NCBI RefSeq assembly: GCF_029227915.1
Contig: NC_079880.1
Coordinates: forward strand, 11,497,501-11,561,500
DNA length: 64,000 nt
Direction: 5' to 3'
Source of the DNA: Hydractinia symbiolongicarpus
Taxonomy: Eukaryota > Cnidaria > Hydrozoa > Anthoathecata > Hydractiniidae
The position numbers were made by a program, and so were the translations under genes. Position 1 is the stretch's first letter. Every line of letters begins with the position of its first letter. Shown here one piece after another: positions 1 through 11,175 of the stretch. Below the pieces are notes generated by a model, which saw nothing but the letters and a program-made list of their open reading frames with translations, did not search any database and was not told the origin of the DNA.

Positions 1-1614
1 GCTGAAAAAAAAAAACAGGACAACTAACAAACGAGCTCTGTGATGACAACACATATGGGTAGAACATTTTCTTAACAGACCAGATATTACTTATATAACA
101 CATGGGAAAAACCAACAAAAATACCTTGGAAAGGTAAAAGGAGAAAGCCAATTCGCGCAGATCCGTTACGTATTGTGGAACCCTAACGACCTGTAACAAA
201 TTCCTAAGGCCAACACAGTGATTAGCAACAATGGATTTGTTTGTTTGGCACCTTGAGTTTATATACAACAAAGGATACACCGCAATCTAGATGTTTGTGC
301 GAAATAGGTTAAAATGCGGTTTACATTACAAAAACCATGTCTAACGTAAGAGATAATGTACCAACAAGTCCGCATTTTCTTGTGAAAATTTACTCCTGCG
401 ATTTATCTAACTGTAGTTATATGGAAGGCGGTTGCAAAGTTAGCTCGTCGCCGACTCAATTCGGTACCACAAATGAAGAAACCAGGCCTGTATTTTTGAT
501 GTCTCAATGCGCAAAGGTAGAGAAAAGTCAAGAAAAATAACAATTATTCCAAATTTTATCGAGTTAATCACTGAATTCAACATGCAGGTTACAAAGCTGA
601 AAACATATCTACGTCAAAAGGTGTCAAAATGAGTATTAGGATTCATTAAAACGAGACTTAAAGAGTGGAAAACCTTTTGTTAATGTTGATTACAGTGAAA
701 ATGTGTCAACAAAGAGCAGCAAGAGATTCCAAGCACTTATGTTGGTCACAAATCCCTTTCTATATTCACAGCTTGTTACATCCGCTGCTAACGGAGAGCT
801 TTTTTGTAAAAAGAAAAAAAATCACCATGGCAACAGGGGCAAGCGACCCTAGAAGCCCATCGAGTAAAAAGAGCATTTAATGTCAATGGGGCGTGCAATT
901 CTTTAAAATAGCCTCCGACAGTTTGCCGTTTCACACCCAGAAGTGTGTTACCATCCGATTTTGCTCCTTTCATTTAACCCTGACAACAATTGTGCCACCT
1001 GCCAAGACAGCTATTTTGGGAAGAAAGGTTGCCTCCAATACAGAATTTCCGAGCAATGCTTTCATGAATACTGTTTTACGACTTAGACTGTTTTAATATG
1101 GAGTTCCAAATTAGACTCATTGCGGAGCGTAGCGGAGCCTATTTCCTCCTAATTATAGTCAAATATTATAAAAAAGTTACTACGGTGGAGAGTATTTCGC
1201 ATTTCTATCAATTTCATCCCTATAAATCAAAAACGGCTAGCATTTTATTCGTGGAGAACTCGATTTCCCAGTATTATTGTCTGGTTATATTTTCTTATAT
1301 AAACTACGATGGAGTGCTTTAGATGTTTTTAAAAGATGGCTAAGCGGGAAATCGAATGATGAGACCAAATCAGCCCACACTTTTTAGCCACGCGATACAT
1401 CACATCACCATTTCTCGGACATATAGCGCCTCAAACTCAAACTTTCGTTAACCTAAGCTATATCAAAACTGACGGAAGCGCTTGTTCAAGAAAACGAAGA
1501 AAGGGTATGTTTTATCACTATTTTTCACATGTAAGGAACCCTTTCTTATTGTAACTCACACCTAAGACTATCTGACATAAATCTATTGACTGAGCTGGGA
1601 TTATAATAGAACTT
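1..1614. other. no gene recognised
   Basis: I see only short chance ORFs with biased composition and no domain, RNA gene or terminal repeat that I can name. The sequence is AT-rich with some runs of A or T. Confidence 0.5.
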
Positions 1615-1792
1615 AAATAGACTTTTAGCTGGCATAAAATAGAGCAAATATATATAAACATATAGCTAGCTATAGCATTAAAAACTAGCTATAAAGTTGG
1701 CATAAAATTAACTAATTTGCTGGGATAAAACTACCAATTCAGCTAGCATAAAATTAGCTCCTTTAGCTAGCATATAAATTTTTTTCACAGAT
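1615..1792 (+). repeat. degenerate minisatellite built on TAGCTGGCATAAAAT
   Basis: About five imperfect copies of a motif close to TTAGCTGGCATAAAATTA occur 30-45 bases apart (near 1627, 1694, 1717, 1741 and 1763). Differences are single substitutions such as AGCTAGCATAAAAT and TGCTGGGATAAAAC. No coding function is visible. The stretch may be an old tandem array or the AT-rich interior of a decayed element. Confidence 0.5.
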
Positions 1793-2196
1793 TTCTGTTA
1801 GGCATTAGGTAGCTACATACAAATGACACAGTAAGTGAGATAATTCTACTCTGATTAGCAATGTCCATTACATAGCTTGTTCTAGCCACAGTAATAAGAT
1901 ATGTAATGGGACAATTCTAGACCAAAAATCAAGGACCAAAATGTTTAGTGAAATCAGCGAAAGTACATACCTATATATTCTACAGATAGATTGGTTTAGG
2001 TGCATAGGATAACAACAGGTGGGTATTATGCCGAAATGTATGTGGAACACAATATACCTGTACAAATCTCTCAGCCCAGTGTTAACAACAAGCTGTTACC
2101 CGTGTTTCTAATTACCAGAAGTTGTGTTATTTTTTTTTTGAAATGGTTAAACCTATATGGATGTGCGACATTGTTTACCTGTACTAAGCAAAAAAT

Positions 2197-2537
2197 TTTA
2201 GACTAAATTTTACATATTCTTTTTGTTTTAATATATAGCATTTTTTTGTTTAAAAAATCGTTTTTTTCACTCACACTGGATTTAAATTCACTTTTTAAGT
2301 TTTTCACAACATGTAAGCTGTATTTTTTGGCGATGGACCAAATTGATTGTTTTTGCGAGCATTTAATTGGGTGATAGCTATTTTGATTTAAATGGATGGA
2401 CTGATTTTCTTTTTTTATGTATATAGCTTAAAATTTTATCCTAAAAGATTTGACTAAAAAGATATAAAAAAAACGATTTTTTAAACAAGAAAATGCTTTA
2501 TATTGAAACAAAAAGAATATGTAAAATTTAGCCTAAT
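2197..2537. repeat. foldback element with about 72-bp inverted arms
   Basis: The arm at about 2197-2267 is complementary, with a few mismatches, to the arm at about 2466-2537. Both contain TACATATTCTTTTTGTTT and GTTTAAAAAATCG or their complements. About 200 bases separate the arms. This looks like a small non-autonomous foldback or MITE-type element. I see no coding sequence and no convincing target duplication. Confidence 0.6.
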
Positions 2538-3314
2538 TTTTTTTGTCACATTTTTTGTATGTAAAAGAGTTGAAATGCATTGAATTTGGCAAAGATAAAA
2601 AATTTAGCAATGGATGAAAATAATTGAATTTGACGAACACTTATATGGCGATTTTATACAAAAATCGTTTGCAAAATTTGTACCAATAAGGTATAGGGCT
2701 GTGTTGAGGGTAAGATGACCACATTGGTTTTTGTTTGAATCTGGGGTTTACAAGGCCTATAAGAGATCAAGCCAGTTCTGAGAAATAAAAAACTAGCTGA
2801 GTCATTAATTGCTCCCCCAATTCCAAAAAATGTTTTTCTGGCTGGGCAATATCAATTTATGTCGCATGGAAATTAATGTTCTCCTTCTTATTATTTACAG
2901 TATAAAGGAACCAAAATATATACAAAGAGGTGAAATAAAATAGAGAAAAAAGACCGATAAAATATTTTAAGATATAAAAATCCATTTCTTTGTGTAATTC
3001 GCCAAATAAATTCCTGCCAAAATAAACATTTTTTTGTATTCGCCAAATTTTATAAAATTTATCATTTGGCAAATTAAATACTCACCAAAATTTATCCACT
3101 TAAAGGTATATTTCTATTTATTCAGATTGCTCACCCAGTTTAAATTATTATACTCTTGGGGGAGCGATTTATTTCTCGGGTGCTATTTTCTTATCGATAG
3201 GCTTGATTTACCCTGAGATATTTGTATAACAAAACTAATTATGATATCCCTAAAAAGCTTGGTTATAACTACACACTACTGCAAAATAGTCTGGGAAATT
3301 GTGTATGCATTCAT

Positions 3315-3384
3315 GCCCTGTTGGTCTAACGGTTATGACACTCATTTTTAAATGAGTGATCCATGTTCAAGTCCTGGACAGGGT
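3315..3384 (+). tRNA. tRNA-like sequence (degenerate tRNA or SINE head)
   Basis: The 70-base stretch starts GCCCTGT and ends ACAGGGT, giving a 7-bp acceptor stem with one G-T pair. It has an A-box-like TGGTCTAACGG, a D-arm stem GTC/GAC, and a B-box-like GTTCAAGTCC in a T arm with one mismatch. The anticodon arm CTCAT/ATGAG closes a 6-base loop (or CTCA/TGAG closes 8), not the normal 7. An anticodon TTT is suggested but cannot be placed cleanly. It could be a tRNA pseudogene or the head of a tRNA-derived SINE; there is no poly-A or SINE tail I can support. Confidence 0.45.
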
Positions 3385-4744
3385 TAGGAAAAACATTATT
3401 ATCTCCTACCTACAACGCTAGCTATATCGTACGGAAATTGAGAGTTGCATACAGCTCTCTATCCCAATATCATTCACAGAAAATAAAAACACCAAATCAA
3501 ACAGAAAGTGTAGCTAATATATTCTACATTATTCCATCAAAAAAGTGCTTTTGTATTGATCATCTTATTAAGATAGCACTGTATTGTCCTCTACCTAGCC
3601 AATGCTAAGAGCCTTCCAAAAAACCACACGCATCTCTGATCTAGCTAATAAAAAATTGTTCGTAATAGACACCTATTTTTAGGTAGCTAGCCATACAAAC
3701 TGCACACTTACTAAAGAAAATTTTGTTTTGATCATGACTGCCAATTAAGGCACATCACCTACACTGGATAGTACTTACACTGGGTGCTTACACTGGATAG
3801 TACTTACACTGGATAGTACAAAATGTTTAAGCGTGGACAGATAAAATTAAACTTTTAAAAGTTGACATTACAGTATTCAGTTATCTGAGAGCATCTGCTT
3901 TCGTTGGTCAAAAAATCGATTTTTTAACCATACGGGTAGGCATATTGACGCCGGATGCCATGATTGTTTACATTTTCCCAATTCATGATTCGTCGGATTG
4001 GCCCATGAAGCACTGTTCTGCCCGGATTATGAAGGCTGCCCGGATTGTACGGCAGCTTGTCTTGTTTATAAACAGGGCAGAAAATACATAATCGGGACAG
4101 ACCGGCTTATGTGCCCCGAAATCATTACTTTGCTTTGATTGGACAAAGAATAACACGTGAGAACTCGGTTTTTCAGTCACCTTCAATCAAAAGTGGCATC
4201 AAGTGCCTGGTACATGAAGGCAGAAAGTAAACCATCGTTTCGCGGTCGAAATACGTTTTTTCAAACCCTCTGGAAATTTACTGGAGCGTGTTTGTTTGCG
4301 AGAACTTTACTGATATTGCATTGAATGAATTGATTTCCCTGGAATATTGGATAAGTATTATTTAAAAATTTCATGCCTTTTCATTGTTGAATTTATCATT
4401 AGGTTCACTGTTTGCATATAAATAACGGAATTATATATTTGATTATTGTTTACATCATATTGTTTGTGCCTGCTTTTTGTCCTGTATTTGGCGTCTATAG
4501 GTACCACCAATTTACCAAACCACAACCGTAGAGACAAATTCATCATGATACCTGGCCAAGCATATCGTGTCACCATCGGCTCGTGCTATAATATAGCTGC
4601 TAGTCGCTCTAATAACATTAAGAATGAAATCATAAATTTTCAGACAGTCAGGAAAAACTTTTGAAAAACTGGATAATAATAACGACTTCATTCCTTTTTT
4701 GAAACTTTTTATTTCAATAATTTTGATGTGTTGTCTGAACTTTA
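3385..4744. other. no gene recognised
   Basis: There is AT-rich sequence with a short repeated phrase ACTGGATAGTACTTACAC near 3762-3815. Small ORFs on both strands show no recognisable family features. Confidence 0.45.
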
Positions 4745-5257
4745 ATGTCAATCTTGAATCAGTTAAATTACTACCCAGAACTACATTTTCAGAATCACCT
4801 CCAACTACGAGCACCTGTGGTCAAATTTGCTTATGAAAACAGTGATGTGGGGATTTTTCAAAATAGCAGAGACCTTTTATATACAAGCCCTGGAGAGTGG
4901 GAACGTGAATTACAAACTCAATCAAGACCTACTATGTATGTTGAAGAGATTTTTATACGAGCTGCTGCAATAATGTTGGGTGTGACTTTTTTGATAACAT
5001 CTGATACCAGTACTGTAATACACACATATACCCTTATTAGTCCCACTCATGAAACACATGATATTGCTGGGGAACAACAAGTGGCACATCTGTTGACTGA
5101 TGTTACCACTGCGGGTGCTTTTATTTTGCTTGGTAGGGTTAATGACAATCACTACCAATCATTGATCTTTGATGACAATGTGAGCATTCGTTTTGCTACA
5201 ACATCCACATCACTTAGTCCACCTAAAAAATTCTCTGTTTGTCATCAAATAATTTAA
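4745..5257 (+). pseudogene. OTU-type cysteine protease, C-terminal remnant
   Basis: An uninterrupted 170-residue frame matches the C-terminal half of OTU proteases found inside some Helitron-like proteins. The helical core contains FIRAAAIMLG (residues about 74-83), then a beta-rich stretch ends in NDNHYQSLIFDD, whose His is the expected catalytic histidine. The DGNCFF-type segment with the catalytic Cys is absent upstream, so the domain is truncated and should be inactive. It lies just upstream of a repeat-rich linker and a Helitron-like Rep on the same strand, the usual order for OTU-Rep fusion proteins. Family assignment is from remembered motif pattern, not a search. Confidence 0.6.
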
Positions 5258-6300
5258 TTCAGCAACAGCATCATGAGAAGAAAGGGATTGCTTTGAAAGA
5301 AAAACAAAATATTCTAGTAGAAAAAATAATGAAATCTTACATGTCTGCTGCAGTAAAAAAACAGCAACACAAACAAGGTCCTGCTCTAAAGGAAAATGCT
5401 TTGAAGGAAAAGTGTAATCAGTTGAATATTTATTATGAAGAGCACAAAATCAATGAAAAAAGTATCGAAAAAATAGAAGACACCAGCGAGTAAATCATAG
5501 GTGCAAAAAGAAACTTTCCAAAACATCTGTAGATAAAAAACCACCTGTTACAATGCCAATTACTCCACATTATCATGAAAATATTTTGTCAACTAATGTA
5601 CCAACTAAATGCTCCTTAGCAACAACACAGTCAATACCAACAAATTCATCAACTAAACAGTCAGTACTAACAATTTTTTTAACTACACAACAGTCAGTTC
5701 CTACAAATTTAATAACCAAACATCAGTCAATATCATCAAATTTAACAACCACACAACAGTCCATGCAAAAGAATTAACAGTTACACAGCAGTCAATGCGA
5801 AAGAATGTACCAACCACACAACAGTCAGTGCTAAAAAATGTACCAAGAACACAACAGTCAGTGCTAAAAAATGTACCAGCAACACAACAGTCAGTGCCAA
5901 AAAATGTACCAGCAGCACAACAATCAATAACAACAAATTTACCAGCCACACATTCAGAACCATCAATTGTAACGGATAACCAATTCGGTAACAATGATGA
6001 TATTTATGTAAATGAAATCTCCACCATTCATCAAAACCCTAATGTTGTGGCTGCTGTAGTGCAGTTTGAGAAGGATGAACCCGGCCAGTATTTCATGCCA
6101 TACCTCCAATTAGTCCTACCGCAAAAAGTGAAGCAAAACCAATTACCATTAAGCCTTGAAAAATTTTCAGTGTTGGAAGGTGTGACAGATGTCATAGAGA
6201 AAGTCTTAGTCGTTTCAAAAAGAATGTGAAGACACCTGCTAGATTTTCAGGTATACTCTCAGCAGATGATGACGATTTGGGCCCACTGTAAGATAATATC
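5239..6300 (+). pseudogene. low-complexity linker of the OTU-Rep protein
   Basis: Open frames encode a Lys/Glu-rich segment with the repeated words ALKEKQN and ALKEKCN (5290-5430), then Thr/Gln/Ser/Pro-rich repeats (5550-5950). A mixed region follows with NVVAAVVQFEKDEPGQYF (about 6040-6095). The frames are staggered by short stops and shifts. Position and orientation suggest the linker between the OTU remnant and the Rep domain. No function can be assigned. Confidence 0.45.
5783..5947 (+). repeat. 33-bp coding minisatellite (11-residue repeat)
   Basis: Five tandem 33-base units encode variants of TQQSVLKNVPR. Units start near 5783, 5816, 5849, 5882 and 5915. Looser relatives extend upstream to about 5600. 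The period is a multiple of three, so the reading frame is kept while copy number can change. Confidence 0.8.
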
Positions 6301-6399
6301 CGTCATAATGATATGCATATTTTACCAGCACCACCATATTTCCAAAATTTAACGATACTTGAAATCACTGTCATTATAAATATACACCTCCTATGGTAT

Positions 6400-8897
6400 G
6401 GCATGCTTGCATCAAAAGGTCATTGCATCAGTTTTCCTCAAAGAATGCAAATTGCTACCGAACTGCCATCATTACTGTCAGAGGTTGGAATAGAAGTTTT
6501 AAAAAAAAAGGAAGTAAAAATTCAATCCAACAGTATACTGTACAAAGGGTTACAGTTGAAAGCGCATTACGAAGACTGTGTTTTGGATACCCAGAATATA
6601 GTGTTGACTATCCATATACTAATAATAAACACCAATACAATGGCTCTGATCACATTGACAAACCTTTAACAGGACGCTACTTTCAGTTCATATCAAATGA
6701 ATACTACCGACCAAATTCAAGATTTACCAGAGATGCGTTCTAAATTACCTGATTTGCCAGTTATGGAATTGCCAAATATCATATCAGAAGGAGACAAGGG
6801 TCCAAAATCAATTTCAACAAAACTTACCTGAAGATGATGAAAGTATAACCCGTTCTGGTTTAGTTTGCCCGGTTGAACCTAAAGATGCTGACAAAGAGTT
6901 ACGAACAATACTGGAGAAGCTCTTATGCTCTGAAGATGCAGTTATTCAAGCTCTTCAACATGGCACAGTAGCGAATGCAAATTTAGAATATACACGAGAA
7001 CGTCCTATTCGGGAATTAAAAACTTCTGGTGTTTTTACTATGGCATACCCGACTTTTTTTATTAAGGGAAATTGTGACTTAACTGTTCCAAGATGGAACA
7101 AAATTAACTTTGAAGAATACATCGAGCACATATATTATTGTTCTGATAATCGTGTAGCACGTCATCCGTACTTGAAATTATTTTATTAAGTATGCGTTTG
7201 GAAATGCAAGCATTGCAGGAGGGTAGCTTTCTTGTTTTCCAACAGTTAAATGATGCTCATCTTACAATCGCTGAACTGAGAGATAATTTAGAAAATGATG
7301 ATGATTCAGTTCCACGAAAAATTATTAGTATTGGAAAAAACCTGGTGAATGCTGATCCATACTGGAGAGACCAAAAAAAATTGGATGCCATGTTGTTTTT
7401 TAGACGAAATGAAATTGGCGATTTACCAGCATATTTTGATACCAACAGTTGCGCAGAATTTCATTGGAAACCATTGCATGAACTACTTATTAAGTATCAT
7501 GCGTTAATAAACAATTTAAACAAAGTTGGTGTACATCAGCAAAAGGAGAGCGACAATAAATTCAAGCGGGAAATGATTATACAAAATCTTTATGTTGTCA
7601 CGCAGTATTTTGATGCAAGGACTATAAATTACTTTGCCACAGTTAGTAAGGAAGTATTTCAACATGATGACTATTGGTTGCAATATGAATTTGCTAAAAG
7701 TCGAGGTGAGATACATGGGACACGCAATAATATCGTCATTTAAACATGCCCGAAAAGTCAAAACTATTATGGATAGCTTGTCTGATAATATTGTAGACTC
7801 ACAAGCATTAAAACCTGCAAGATGGATGTTGCTAGACATAAAGGTGGTATAAAAGAGCAACATACCCATCTTGTGAACAGAATTGGCCTCCATAATTGTA
7901 ATTTCAATTGTTTACGTTATCGTCGTAAGAATAAAAAAGATACTGCTCCAGAAAAGTATTGTCGCTTTCATTTTGGCGATCTTGATCCACAAACCAAAAA
8001 AACAAGTGGTACAGAGATTCATCCTTTAAATGCTGTCATAACAGAAGGGGAACATCCCAGATATGAGGGACAACGCGATCATCCTCGTTTGATGATGCAT
8101 GTAAAAACACGACTACTTAGTTGGCTAGCAAATTGCGATAGTCAACCCATTATCAATCAGGACCTTCTCGCTCTACAAAAATACATTGCTAGTTATGCTC
8201 GCAAAGGTGCTGCTTCAACGGAAGATTTAGTACATGTTTATCGCCATCTCATTGAAAACACTGATGATGGAAGCACTGTTGAAAATTTAGCTCAACGACT
8301 ACTTCAAAAAATTGCTGGTCTAGTAGATGTTCCGGGTGCTGCGGCGGATTTCATTAATAGTGGTGGTCGTCTGACTAGATGTACCAGAAATTTCCGATAC
8401 ATTGGTATCAGTGCTGTCCGAGCCTTGGATACGTCTGAGGAAGATAGAACTGTTACAAAAAGTAGCACATTAGACAAATAATTAAGTGATAAGCGTAGAG
8501 AAACTGGAGCAAGAAATGTAATTGTACCTGTAAAGTAGATCACGTCCCAGTTTGTACCGGCATATCTACAAAACCTGTCTGGCCTGTTACTGAGGACTAT
8601 GCAAAAGCTATGCTCATTACATTTTCTGTTGGAACATGGCAGAATACCCAAGAATTGAAGGGACAAGATGAGTTATTTGCTGCTGCTTTGGCTTCCCTTG
8701 TTCAAGCCGAAGAATGTCCATCAATATTAATTGATTCATTGAAAGAGGCTAAACAATCATTTGATAAAAAGAGCGAGAGAACACACAGTCACACCCGTGC
8801 AATCAATATTGAAACCAATACTCAGTCTTCGGATCAATCATCACAATATACAGATGCAAGTTCCAATGTTCCCAAAATTCAGCTATTGCACAAATGA
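6400..8897 (+). pseudogene. Helitron-like Rep (HUH nuclease) pseudogene
   Basis: Spread over several shifted frames is a Helitron-type Rep. An N-terminal part contains SGLVCPVEPKDADKEL (about 6855) and MAYPTFFIKGNCDLTVPRW (7040-7100). A segment with KNLVNADPYWRD follows (7340-7370). The HUH region EFAKSRGEIHGHAI (7687-7728) is broken by an extra G at 7716-7719. The two-tyrosine motif KYIASYARK (about 8178-8205) has Tyr-x3-Tyr-x2-Lys spacing. The distal part carries ITFSVGTWQNTQELKGQDE (8615-8670). Other shifts or stops occur near 7190, 7740, 7820 and 8481-8600. No helicase follows: coding stops at 8897 and a tandem duplication starts four bases later. The element is dead and lacks its 3' half. 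Confidence 0.65.
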
Positions 8898-9296
8898 ACA
8901 TTTAACTTGACTTAGACTGATAGAATATATATAGCTCTTCTTAATAATTGTTTTGATAATTACTGACAGGCTATGTTAGTTATTCAGTGGAACTAACATA
9001 CTCTTGACCATTTTATGTAGTATGTGGATAAAAGCTCCTTTGCCACAAATACGGTTTTTTAAATTTGTTTTTCTGTTTATATATATATAACCTGTGTACA
9101 AAACCATGCAACAGTAGTATGAATGATATGAATGTTGTAAATTATTCTTGTTTTGTCTCGCTTTTAACTGTATATTTGTGTCATATTTTAGTTTTGAAGT
9201 GCATGCTTGTTTTACTGTTCTCTAAGACACGTCGGAAGCAATAACCACAATATTACGTTTTGCTTTATTTTTAGTAAAATAGTTTTAAATATAGAG

Positions 9297-9600
9297 ATGA
9301 CAAAGAACAAGTGTACCTTTCAGGATAAGTGGTTAGGTGATGAGAGGTTTTCCAAGTCGATTAAAAAGAAAATAAGAAAACTGCTAAATGTCGATATTGT
9401 CAAAAACATTTCAAATATGGGTGATATCGCATTTTATTAAAAAGAAGAAGCACATTGGGCAGAGTATAACTAACTCTAATGAGAGGCGAAAGTTAAGAAA
9501 AATAACCACAAACGAAAAGTCCAGCCAGTGAAAATAGGAGTAACTACATCGCAATGCAGACATAGCTAGCCTCTCTGCTTGTATCGTGTTTTCGTTGTAA
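9297..9600 (+). pseudogene. BED/hAT-like zinc-finger exon, copy A
   Basis: The frame starting at 9297 opens with MTKNKCTFQDKWLGDERFSK. After a one-base shift, a neighbouring frame gives KENKKTAKCRYCQKHF and then a Lys-rich stretch with KKKHIGQS. Together this resembles the C-x2-C...H...KH zinc-binding head seen before BED- or hAT-type transposase-derived proteins. As it stands the finger is split by a frameshift present in both tandem copies. Copy A has GATATCGC where copy B has GATCGC just after the ISNMGD segment. Confidence 0.45.
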
Positions 9601-10204
9601 AATTCACTTACATCAATAATTGTTTATTATTTAGAAGGAGAATGAGCCACAATTAACGTTGGATTTATTCAACAGAAGCGTGGAGGAAAAAAAAAGAAAT
9701 GGGTACGCCTGAGGAGAAAACTTTCAATTGTGGCGTGCAGCTGGGGGTAAAGGATTTTTTACCCGGGAAGATGCCGCAAATTCCCGGAAGCGTAGGCACA
9801 CAGTCCGTCCACTAAAGAAGATAAACGAATAAAAGATTTGCTTCTTTTTTCGTGTGCTAGTCTACCACAAATTAAAATTTTTGTGCTATTGTCCTACTTG
9901 TATACTCTTCAAAAAGTTTTGGATAGAAATTTATCTCCTATGTTGTCATATTGCTGTAATATTGTGCTACTACTCGATAAAGCCCGTGGAAAAATACACT
10001 AAGGCGCAGAAGAACAATGGAAATATAGGTTGCTTTAGAGTTTTTGCTGACGTCAGCAGTGCATATACAAAAAGAAAATTGGAGAATTTTAGTCATTTGT
10101 TGTCTGTAAGGTGTAGAGGTTGAAACGCTGATCAAAATAATGTACTGCTACTAACTGTTATGCAAAGAAACTTTTGTTTTATTGTGTTAAAGTAGTTGTT
10201 TTTA

Positions 10205-10237
10205 GTGTGTGTGTGTGTATGTGTGTGTGTATGTGTC
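10205..10237 (+). repeat. GT microsatellite
   Basis: A run of GTGTGTGTGTGT interrupted by TATG. The sister site in unit B at about 13796-13818 is shorter, so the repeat has changed length since the duplication. Confidence 0.8.
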
Positions 10238-10350
10238 TTTCTTTTTAATTTTTAAAAAAGTAATTTTAATCATCAATTTAGTTATTTAATTTGTAGGGGT
10301 ATGTCCCCACCCTGAAATGCACATTGCTAATATTCTTTCTGTGTTATTAG

Positions 10351-10599
10351 ATGGGTAATAGTGAAAGTTCTGACCAGTTGCAACTCCAGTGCAACCAAAT
10401 TGATTTGTTGCAGCGTTTGGAGCTGCAACAACAAAATATGTCAAATCAGCTCATGCAGCTGCAACAACAACAGCAGCTGCATGAGCAGCAATTGCAGCAG
10501 CTGCACCACCAGCAGTACCAGCACCATCAGCAGTACCAGCACTAGCACCAGAGCAGGATGGTGTAGAAGAGGAGGGGGGTCGGCTAGGTGCTGAAGAAG
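10351..10599 (+). CDS. polyglutamine exon, copy A
   Basis: The frame begins MGNSESSDQLQLQ and runs into a Gln-rich stretch (MQLQQQQQLHEQQLQQL, then HHQQYQHHQQYQH), stopping at 10545. An overlapping frame continues with APEQDGVEEEGGRLGAEE and ends at a good splice donor, GAAGAAG|GTATTT (10600). The exon may therefore be longer than the first frame if a shift is a mutation. Copy A has one more HQQYQH unit than copy B. No family is recognised. Gln repeats suggest a regulatory or scaffold protein, but this is a guess. Confidence 0.4.
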
Positions 10600-10768
10600 G
10601 TATTTTAATTTGTGTAATGAGAAAATAAATATCTTTTTCCGGTCTATATTCTACCGATTTTTGTTCAGTTTTGATAGCGTATATACCAAGTTTCATTACA
10701 GCCTCTTAGCTGTCGCATTAAATTTATCACCATTCTATATATATTTTGTAGTGGAGAAATTGTAGCAC

Positions 10769-11032
10769 GTGTGCTGGAGGAGCAGCAGCGAGAGCGCCGT
10801 GAAAGGCGGCAGGGTATGTTATTTTCAAAATGTGCATAAACAGTTGTTGCGGTTTCAGGAAGTTGAGGTTGCAGTTCTCGCAAAATTACATACAGACTTT
10901 ATGGAAAAAAACATATTGAAATTAGCAGAATTTAGTTTCATGGATATAAAAGAAATAATTCTTAAATACATTTTAAAATACCATACAACTATAAAATTAG
11001 ATCAAGTAAATTCACTCGTCGTCAAATATTAA
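10769..11032 (+). CDS. unrecognised ORF conserved in both tandem units, copy A
   Basis: The 87-residue frame shares with unit B (14822-15055) the words GRVCYFQNVHKQLL, NILKLAEFSFMDIKEIILKY and HTTIKLDQV. The two copies differ mainly by substitutions, and A has 24 extra bases upstream (a longer Arg/Glu/Gln-rich stretch, LEEQQRERR). The ORF ends just before the M1 repeat at 11088. I do not recognise it; it may be the last exon of the polyglutamine gene. Confidence 0.4.
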   Translation: MCWRSSSESAVKGGRVCYFQNVHKQLLRFQEVEVAVLAKLHTDFMEKNILKLAEFSFMDIKEIILKYILKYHTTIKLDQVNSLVVKY

Positions 11033-11087
11033 AATCAAAAAACTTTTTATTCTACCAATCAGCTTAAAAGAAAAGAATGATTATGAG

Positions 11088-11175
11088 GTAACAAAAAAGC
11101 AAGCTGTAGTGATTCGACTAGTCTTATTTTAATTGGTAGAAGTTAAACCCTCTAAAGATCTCTAAGCAAAGCAAA
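11088..11175 (+). repeat. SIR repeat, M1 domain only (copy C1)
   Basis: Begins GTAACAAAAAAGCAAGC after GATTATGAG and ends with CCCTCTAAAGATCTCT. It is the sister of C3 in unit B but lacks the TAATGACTCC segment, which destroys hairpin 2. It starts at a GAG|GT donor-like site like the intronic copy at 37312. Confidence 0.7.

Noticed and set aside
10361-10696. Ser/Cys-rich and Ala-rich ORFs overlapping the polyglutamine exon
   Set aside because: These are other-frame readings of CAG/CTG repeats. The Gln frame starts with a sensible ATG and non-repetitive residues in both copies.
10814-10858. A 45-nt intron between the Arg-rich exon and the conserved ORF in unit A
   Set aside because: Although donor and acceptor look good, splicing shifts the frame into a stop, and the unspliced frame is kept in both units.
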